Of a stretch of 64,000 nt of DNA, positions 58,573 through 64,000 are shown piece by piece (within the stretch, counting starts at the first letter, position 1; every line of letters begins with the position of its first letter). Below the pieces are notes generated by a model. It saw only the letters and a list, made by a program, of their open reading frames with translations. It was not told where the DNA came from and ran no database searches. This DNA comes from an uncultured Bilophila sp. (GTDB lineage: Bacteria; Desulfobacterota; Desulfovibrionia; Desulfovibrionales; Desulfovibrionaceae), in assembly GCA_902373525.1 (NCBI GenBank), contig CABKMN010000001.1, forward strand, positions 62,001 to 126,000, in the 5' to 3' direction. A program made the translations under genes and the position numbers.

Positions 58573-60128
58573 GTGGAACCTTTTTATGCCGGGTGGCTTT
58601 CGTTAGTCCCCCCGATCATTGCTATTACCTTGGCGCTGATTACCAAAGAAGTCATCTCTTCTTTGCTGATCGGCATTCTGACCGGTACGTTCATCTATTC
58701 GGTCGGCGTACACAGCAGCGTCCTTCTGATGGGGACGGTTGAGTCGGCCTTCAACCTCATGTCCGCAAAAGTCGATTTCAACATTCTGATCTTTTGCAGC
58801 CTGCTCGGCTCGCTGGTGTACACCATCGCCATGGCGGGCGGCACCCGCGCATACGGGAAATGGGCGACGCGCAAGATCAAGAGCAGAAAGGCCGCCCTGC
58901 TGTCCACCAGCGGACTGGGCGCCTTCATCTTCATCGACGATTATTTCAACTGCCTCACCGTCGGCACGGTCATGAAGCCCGTCACCGACTCCTACAAAAT
59001 TTCGCGCGCCAAACTGGCCTACATCATCGACGCCACGGCGGCCCCCATCTGCATCATCGCGCCCATCTCCAGTTGGGCGGCGGCGGTCGGCAGCAACCTG
59101 CGGACGACGGGAGCGTTCACCAGCGACTTCTCCGCCTTTGTTTCCACGATTCCGTATAACTTCTATGCGTTGCTTTCCATCGTCATGGTCGCCATGATTT
59201 GCCTGACCAACTCCGACTTCGGCCCCATGCGGGCGGCCGAAGAACGCGCGGCGCAAGGCAATCTCGGCGAAATGGACGGCGCAATGGAAAACCAGCTCCA
59301 CGCGACGGAAAAAGGAACGCTCTGGACATGCTGTTGCCCATCGGCAGCCTGATCGTCTTTGCCGTGCTCGGCCTGCTGTACGACGGCGGCTACTGGGGCA
59401 AGGACCCCGCGTTCCACACCATGGCCGCCGCCTTCGGCAACTGCACCGCCGCCAAGGCGCTCGTCTGGGCCTCCTTCGGCGCGCTGGTCGTGTCCTTCCT
59501 GCTTTTCGTTCCCAGAGGGCTGCTTTCGTTCCGTACGTTCATGGACGGCATCATCGAAGGCATGAAGGCGATGCTCCCCGCGAACATCATTCTTGTTCTG
59601 GCGTGGACGATCAGCGGCGTGTGCCGTGATCTGCTCCAAACGCCCGTTTTCGTGCAGTCGCTCGTCGCCGACGGCGGCGTTTCCGGTGCGTTGCTCCCGG
59701 CCATCGTCTTCCTCATCGCGGGCTTCCTGAGCTTCTCCACCGGGACGGCCTGGGGAACCTTCGGCATCCTGATCCCCATCATCGTTCCCGTCGCGCAGGC
59801 GGTTGATCCCGATCTCGTCGTGGTTTCCCTCTCCGCGACCCTCGCGGGCAGCGTATTCGGCGACCATTGTTCCCCCATCTCGGATACGACCATCCTTTCG
59901 AGCGCGGGGGCCGGTTGCAACCACATTGAGCACGTATCGACGCAGCTCGGCTATGCCTGCATCGTCGCCTTCTGCTGCTTCGTCGGGTACGTCGTCGCCG
60001 GTTTCACCAAGGCCAATCTCTGGATGAGCCTCGGCAGCTCCGTTGCCCTGTTGATCGTCAGCGTCTCTCTGCTGCATCTTTGGGGGAACAAGCGCCAAGC
60101 GGCCGCAGCGGCGCGCGAAGCCGCCTGA
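58573..60128 (+). pseudogene. NhaC-type Na+/H+ antiporter gene, frameshifted
   Basis: Two overlapping frames together give one NhaC-family protein of about 518 residues. The first frame ends at 59352; the second continues in the -1 frame to 60128. The break lies near 59305-59325 (sequence GGAAAAAGGAACG): frame one reads EKGTLWTCC then stop, the other reads RNALDMLLPIGSLIVF. GTG 58573 with GGAGG 8 bases upstream is the best start; ATGs at 58531 and 58558 are alternatives. Family motifs: SSLLIGILTGTFIY, FIDDYFNCLTVGTV, SFSTGTAWGTFGILIP and GSVFGDHCSPISDTT. It may be a one-base deletion, a sequencing error at A5, or -1 frameshifting. Confidence 0.75.
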
Positions 60129-60150
60129 GTTCCGCATTCCCCGTTGTGAT

Positions 60151-60190
60151 CGAAAAGAGGCAAGCCTGAGAGCTTGCCTCTTTTCGTCTG
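60151..60190. terminator. terminator after the NhaC-like gene
   Basis: CGAAAAGAGGCAAGC (60151-60165) pairs perfectly with GCTTGCCTCTTTTCG (60172-60186). The T-run is within the right arm on the plus strand, and the A-run of the left arm serves the minus strand. Confidence 0.85.
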
Positions 60191-60285
60191 AAAAACCGGC
60201 TCCTCCCCATATGCGGAGGAGAGCGTTTCCATAGCCCCGTAGGATACCACTGGCGGAGCCTTTTCTTCTCCCCTATTCCGGAAAG

Positions 60286-60729
60286 CTATTCGCTCCTCGC
60301 AAAAGAAGGATGGCTGTTGACGAAGCTCCCGACTTCCTGAATGGCCTTGATCGCCTCGGCCCCATACCGGGGAAGCGCTTCCACGAAAGCCTCCGGCGTG
60401 GTCAGCGCCTGTATTTCAAAAAAGGCGTAAAGCGCACCTTCATTCTCGACGCTGTATATTTTGACCAGTCGGATGTTGCTGGAGATTCTGTTGAATGCCG
60501 CGTCCAGTTGTTCCTTCCGGTGAACATCCACGGTATCCATCCGTAAATACGTCCTGAGGCAGATAAAATCACCCTCCGCCTTTTGATATCCCGGAAAATG
60601 ATCCGGCACGGCGAAAAAGGTGATGCCGGAAATACGCACGGATATCTGCGGCAGTCCGTTGTTCAGCGTACCGAGTTCCGCGTCCATCCCCCTTTCCCGG
60701 AGCAACGTCAGTATTTTTCTGAAATCCAT
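60286..60729 (-). CDS. unknown protein with YbjN-like character
   Basis: 147-aa protein. The Met at 60729 has GGAGAGGATC upstream and is preferred over one six codons earlier. The pattern of alternating helices and strands, with LGTLNNGLPQISVRISGITFFAV, AAFNRISSNIRLVKIYSVENEGALYAFFEIQAL and a closing long helix (ALPRYGAEAIKAIQEV), resembles the YbjN/type III chaperone-like fold. I am not certain of the family. There is no signal peptide. It stands alone and is convergent with the NhaC-like gene. Confidence 0.72.
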   Translation of the reverse strand: MDFRKILTLLRERGMDAELGTLNNGLPQISVRISGITFFAVPDHFPGYQKAEGDFICLRTYLRMDTVDVHRKEQLDAAFNRISSNIRLVKIYSVENEGALYAFFEIQALTTPEAFVEALPRYGAEAIKAIQEVGSFVNSHPSFARSE

Positions 60730-61044
60730 GATCCTCTCCTTTCCCAATCAGCGGCTGTATCCGCTGGTGATACCGTGATGTCCTACGAGAAGCAACTGCG
60801 GAGGCTCTTTTTTGCCTGTCCCTCGCCCCGTGTCACGACCTTATGCTCAGCCATCTTCAGACTGTTTGCACCCCTCTCGGACACGAAGCCCGTTCAAACG
60901 GAATGCCATCTAGACAGTTCTTCTTATTATGTATAAATACCGGGTGAAGTGAACCTTTTCCCGTGCCGTCCTCGCTGTGGCGATATGCCGACGCCATTCT
61001 CCGCCCTCGAAAACGGCCTGCCCTAAATGACCAACGAGGCCCAA
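60730..61044. other. intergenic region
   Basis: 315 bases between divergent genes, ordinary composition. I see no gene, strong hairpin or clear promoter. Confidence 0.4.
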
Positions 61045-61281
61045 ATGGAATTTCCACAGTTCGAGTCGATCATCAAACGCATCTTTTATCTGTTCATCCT
61101 GCTCATCGTCTTTGCCGTTGCCGCAGTGTTCTGGTTCATGTTCGACGTCTTCCTCTTCTGGAAATACACACCGCTGGGGGAATGGTCTCCGCTCGGCAGA
61201 GTTTTGTGGATGACCTTCTCCGTCCTCACGACCTTCGGCGTCAATCTGCTTATCCAGAAAAAAATGAAACGTTCGGAATGA
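61045..61281 (+). CDS. small two-helix membrane protein
   Basis: 78-aa protein from the Met at 61045, which has GAGG 6 bases upstream; a Met six codons earlier has no such site. Two hydrophobic helices are evident, IFYLFILLIVFAVAAVFWFM and VLWMTFSVLTTFGVNLLI, joined by a short loop with WKYTPLGEWSPLG, and a basic end KKMKRSE. The function and family are unknown. It is not coupled to a neighbour. Confidence 0.6.
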   Translation: MEFPQFESIIKRIFYLFILLIVFAVAAVFWFMFDVFLFWKYTPLGEWSPLGRVLWMTFSVLTTFGVNLLIQKKMKRSE

Positions 61282-62137
61282 CCCGAGTCCTGCCGCCCTT
61301 CGCCATATGTGGACATTCCAATCTCCGGAGAGCGGAAAAAAGAAACGAACATGCGTTGTCACCGGCGGTACGGACGGCAGGCCGCCGGCTTGCCGAAGGG
61401 GTTCTTTGTACCGGTATTCGCTCGGTGCCGCTCGACCGTACCACCACGCCGCTCCCGGAAAGAACCGAATCTCTCCTAAAAGGTAGGCTCGTCGAAGCGG
61501 CGGCTATCCCGACGTTCCCCCGTAGGTCGCATTGCATGGAGTTCGCCCTTCGCCCCCGCCCGCGTAACGATGTCGCTCCGCTCTACTCCACAACGCCGTC
61601 TGGAGTCTCCACTATAGGAGATGCTGATCTTCGACAAACCTGCACCTTCTCCGCACTCCAGCGTTCTCCAAAGCGATACCGGACAGACATACGGTCGAAC
61701 CCCCAATATCCCCTTCGCCCGCTGCCCCCAGAACAAACGGGCTCGTCGGAGTCCTACGGAATTCAAGAGAAGGCTCGTTGCCACTGAAGGAAACGGGCTT
61801 TGCCACTCCCCATAAACGCACCGCCGATGACGGCATGCGCCCAAAGAAGCAACGTCGGGCGGAGACTGCACGGCGACCTCCTCGGGCAATCTCTCACGCA
61901 GTGCTCCGGCTTTCCGATGGGAACTCTGAGCAGTTTTTTCATTTTTCCCCGCCGCAGCCTTGAACCACACTCTATGTGACAAAATCTTTCCCTGATAGTT
62001 CATCCGGTTAACGTTTCACCCTTTATCTCGCGAAAAGGTCCTTCTTGACGGAACTTGCGGAATCAACTATGCCTTATCCATGGGGGACCGTTAGTTTGTA
62101 TTTGTTGTCGAACAAATTTCAAGTACGGGGATAAACT
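61282..62137. other. 856-base region with no recognised gene
   Basis: This is the longest gap of the window. Open frames exist on both strands, the longest from about 62003 to 61476 on the minus strand, but they are Arg/Ser-rich, match no family I know and lack good ribosome-binding sites. A short inverted repeat GGCAGGCC/GGCTTGCC lies near 61367-61386. The composition is coding-like in patches, so a decayed gene is possible. From about 61960 the sequence becomes AT-richer toward the next gene. Confidence 0.4.
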
Positions 62138-62590
62138 ATGTTCTTACATCTTATCATTGTCGGATGGGCTATCTTTACTGCGGTATTCGGTTTCCAGTTG
62201 GTGCAGATTTTTCTGTATGGACAGGAAAAGATTGCATTAGTCGATATACGGAACATTCCCGTACTGCTCGTTTTGATAGGCGTTCCTCTCATTCCCATAA
62301 CCATTCACAGCTTCAAGAAGTTCACCAGCGCTGAAAAGACATACTGGTCGTGGTTTTGTCTGCTCGGCGTTTACGGCATTTTTGTTCTGGCGCTGATCTT
62401 CATCCGGGACCTCAATACGATTGCCATCTATTCGTCGGCCATCATCGACACCTTCATCATCCTGTGCCTCGAAAAGATCGTCACCGCGATGAAGGAAAGC
62501 TCGAACAGTACGCCGACCCAGCAGCGCCGCCTGATTTCCATTTGCCTGCTTGCCGTCTTCGCGCTGCAGTTTGTTTTCGGCGTTCTGTAA
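62138..62590 (+). CDS. unknown four-helix membrane protein
   Basis: 150-aa protein with four predicted hydrophobic segments: HLIIVGWAIFTAVFGFQLV, NIPVLLVLIGVPLIPITI, WFCLLGVYGIFVLALIFI and ISICLLAVFALQFVFGVL. A cytoplasmic loop with EKIVTAMKESSNSTPTQQRR lies between the last two. I do not recognise a family. ATG 62138 has ACGGGGATAAACT upstream, a modest ribosome-binding site. The surrounding upstream DNA is AT-rich. It is followed by a good terminator. Confidence 0.7.
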   Translation: MFLHLIIVGWAIFTAVFGFQLVQIFLYGQEKIALVDIRNIPVLLVLIGVPLIPITIHSFKKFTSAEKTYWSWFCLLGVYGIFVLALIFIRDLNTIAIYSSAIIDTFIILCLEKIVTAMKESSNSTPTQQRRLISICLLAVFALQFVFGVL

Positions 62591-62653
62591 GACCAGAGAG
62601 AACCACGCTTCCTAGGCGGTTCTCCCCCTCACATATGACTGTGGACGGATGAT

Positions 62654-62690
62654 AAAGGCCGGGAATGTTCCCGGCCTTTTCTTTTCGGCA
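62654..62690 (+). terminator. terminator after the membrane protein gene
   Basis: AAAGGCCGGGA and TCCCGGCCTTT form a stem with loop ATGT, followed by TCTTTTC. Confidence 0.85.
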
Positions 62691-62694
62691 CATG

Positions 62695-62731
62695 CAAAAA
62701 AGGATTCCCCGTCAAGACGGGGAATCCTTTC
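62695..62731 (-). terminator. nifS terminator
   Basis: AAAGGATTCCCCGTC and GACGGGGAATCCTTT form a perfect 15-bp stem with a tiny AA loop; on the minus strand it is followed by TTTTTTGC. It lies just after the nifS stop. Confidence 0.9.
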
Positions 62732-62749
62732 AGAACGAGGCAAAGCCGG

Positions 62750-63910
62750 TTACTTCATGGCGCGGAACGGAGAAATCGCACGCAGTCGTTCAATGATGGG
62801 CGGCAGCTTTTCAAGGACATAATCGATTTCGGCTTCCGTAGTGTAACGCGACAGGGAGAAGCGGATGGAGCCGTGCGCGAAGGTGAAGGGAACTCCCATC
62901 GCCCGCAGCACATGGGATGGTTCAAGGCTGCCGGAAGTGCAGGCGGACCCGGAACTGGCACAGATGCCGAGCTGGTCCATAAGAAGCAGAATCGCTTCGC
63001 CTTCGACATACTGGAAAGCAATGTTGGTCGTATTCGGCAACCGGTGTTCCGTATCCCCGTTCACGATGGCGTCGGGAATAGCGGCCAGCAACCCCTTTTC
63101 CAGCTTGTCGCGGAGAGCGGGCACTCTGACGTTTTCGTCTTCCATGTGGTTCACGGCGAGCTCACACGCGGTACCGAGGCCCACAATGTACGGGGCGTTT
63201 TCCGTACCGGCGCGGCGACCGCGTTCCTGATGCCCCCCACGGAGGAAGGGCAGGAATCGGGTTCCCTTACGGATGTACAGGACGCCGATGCCCTTGGGGG
63301 CGTGCAGCTTGTGCCCGGAGAGCGCCAAAAAGTCCACCGGCATCTTGGACAGGTCGATAGGCAGCTTGCCCGCAGCCTGTACGGCGTCCGTATGGAAATA
63401 GATGCCGCGTTCCTTGACCATCTCGGCAACTTTCTGGATCGGGAAAACGTTCCCCGTTTCGTTGTTCGCGAACATCACGGAAACGATGGCCGTATCCTTG
63501 CGCATGGCCTCCGCCAGTTCGTCAAGATCAAGACGCCCCTTGGAATCCACACCCAGATACGTGACTTCGTACCCCTTATGCTCAAGGTGCTGTCCCAAGG
63601 CGATCAGCGCGGAATGTTCCACGCGGGTCGTAATGACGTGCTTCTTGTCGGGCTGTGCCTGCAAGGCGGACATCACGGCCGTGGAGTCGCTTTCCGTACC
63701 GCAGGAAGTGAACACGATCTCTTCCGGCAGCGCACCAAGCATGGCCGCCACCTTCTCGCGGGCCTCCTGAATGCTTTTGCCGACCTGTCCGCCGAACGTG
63801 TGCATGCTGGAGGCATTGCCGTATTTCTCCGTAAAGAACGGAATCATGCTTTCAAAAACTTCAGGCGCGACCTTGGTGGTGGCGTTGTTGTCAAGATAGA
63901 TGACGCTCAT
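62750..63910 (-). CDS. nifS: cysteine desulfurase NifS
   Basis: 386-aa PLP enzyme that takes sulfur from cysteine and passes it to the NifU scaffold. It begins MSVIYLDNNATTKVAPEVFESM; FTSCGTESDSTAVMSAL, ANNETGNVFPIQ and HTDAVQAAGKLPIDL precede the PLP lysine K201 in LSGHKLHAPKGIG. The catalytic cysteine is C324 in CASSGSACTSGSLEPSHVL, with the extended loop typical of the NifS/IscS group. Length fits NifS. Its ATG overlaps the nifU stop (ATGA), and a strong terminator ends the transcript. In organisms of this type nifU-nifS is the general Fe-S assembly pair, not only for nitrogenase. Confidence 0.95.
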   Translation of the reverse strand: MSVIYLDNNATTKVAPEVFESMIPFFTEKYGNASSMHTFGGQVGKSIQEAREKVAAMLGALPEEIVFTSCGTESDSTAVMSALQAQPDKKHVITTRVEHSALIALGQHLEHKGYEVTYLGVDSKGRLDLDELAEAMRKDTAIVSVMFANNETGNVFPIQKVAEMVKERGIYFHTDAVQAAGKLPIDLSKMPVDFLALSGHKLHAPKGIGVLYIRKGTRFLPFLRGGHQERGRRAGTENAPYIVGLGTACELAVNHMEDENVRVPALRDKLEKGLLAAIPDAIVNGDTEHRLPNTTNIAFQYVEGEAILLLMDQLGICASSGSACTSGSLEPSHVLRAMGVPFTFAHGSIRFSLSRYTTEAEIDYVLEKLPPIIERLRAISPFRAMK

Positions 63911-64000
63911 GCCTGCACCTCTTCAACCACGATTTCCGGTTCCACCTGTTCACGCAAAATCTTTTCGACAAGGTCCTTCAGCGTGACGGCGCGGGAACTG
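63907..64000 (-). CDS. nifU: NifU-like Fe-S scaffold protein, C-terminal 30 residues
   Basis: Only the last 30 codons are inside the window: SSRAVTLKDLVEKILREQVE followed by PEIVVEEVQA and TGA. Ser-rich start, TLKDLVEKxLRE and PEIVVEEV fit the end of the NifU family, and the ATGA overlap with nifS makes this the expected partner. The scaffold cysteines lie outside the window, so the domain layout cannot be checked. Confidence 0.78.
   Translation of the reverse strand, partial: SSRAVTLKDLVEKILREQVEPEIVVEEVQA

Noticed and set aside
61476..62003. 175-codon minus-strand frame as a gene
   Set aside because: Weak start context, Arg/Ser-rich low-quality composition, no family match, and a competing frame of similar quality in the same DNA.
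1..64000. tRNA or rRNA genes
   Set aside because: I looked for T-loop and acceptor patterns in the intergenic regions and found none that folds into a tRNA; no rRNA-like sequence is present.

Overview
The window looks like chromosome of a strictly anaerobic, GC-rich Gram-negative bacterium of the Desulfovibrionaceae (Desulfovibrio/Bilophila/Mailhella type). That placement is inferred from gene content read by eye, not from a database search. It rests on a single-chain pyruvate:ferredoxin oxidoreductase beside pta-ackA, a siroheme-branch gene with glutamyl-tRNA reductase and a CcsA/HemX-like membrane protein, an aldehyde:ferredoxin oxidoreductase, separate glyQ/glyS, a DUF4390-NtrY pair and a NifS/NifU-type Fe-S operon. 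I found no rRNA, tRNA, intact insertion sequence, prophage or CRISPR array. Nearly all of the window is ordinary housekeeping sequence; the unusual signals are small and lie mostly between genes.

Layout. 1-2872 (+): end of a beta-CASP metallo-hydrolase, then the overlapping trio rsmD-coaD-miaA. 3324-10519 (-): por-pta-ackA, which turns pyruvate into acetate and ATP. 11035-19088: an Smr protein diverging from purM, a minus-strand operon sirC-ccsA/hemX-hemA-small protein, a GNAT enzyme, adk with a decayed second adk 3' end beside it, a YkgJ-type protein and a CoA-binding protein. 19434-23109 (+): M24 peptidase, aldehyde:ferredoxin oxidoreductase and an unknown gene. 23397-33187 (+): mfd, surA-like, rodZ-like, recO, glyQS, rpsT. 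33279-39371 (-): recN, two DppB/DppC-type permeases, an RdgC-like pair of half-genes, an N-truncated methyltransferase and an HD hydrolase. 39555-43487 (+): dnaE and queD. 44214-53843: hybrid sensor kinase, PAP2 phosphatase, TIGR01777 epimerase, small unknowns, FmdB-like zinc ribbon, DUF4390-NtrY and a lipoprotein. 54203-60128 (+): adiC-adiA, followed by a frameshifted NhaC-type antiporter. 60286-64000: small unknown and membrane proteins, then nifS and the end of nifU.

How the genes work together. por-pta-ackA gives substrate-level ATP. sirC, hemA and the CcsA/HemX-like protein supply tetrapyrroles (siroheme, and heme precursors in this family). nifU-nifS supplies Fe-S clusters for enzymes such as Por and Aor. 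adiC-adiA would exchange arginine for agmatine and consume cytoplasmic protons; next to a (broken) NhaC antiporter this makes a small pH/ion-homeostasis block.

Signals that deserve a second look: (1) a ~28-nt direct repeat present four times at ~60-bp period before mfd; (2) three TTGAC heptamers on an exact 11-bp period, with a fourth two periods on, upstream of a strong terminator (possible response-regulator site driving a small RNA); (3) a CATAA...TTATG dyad next to TTTACATAA in four AT-rich islands; (4) a ~90-bp AT-rich element present twice 2.2 kb apart; (5) a perfect PerR-like palindrome stranded between two convergent terminators; (6) a degenerate adk fragment; (7) a Cys/His-rich insert in pyruvate:ferredoxin oxidoreductase; (8) RdgC apparently split into two genes. 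No single complete new defence or mobile system could be demonstrated.
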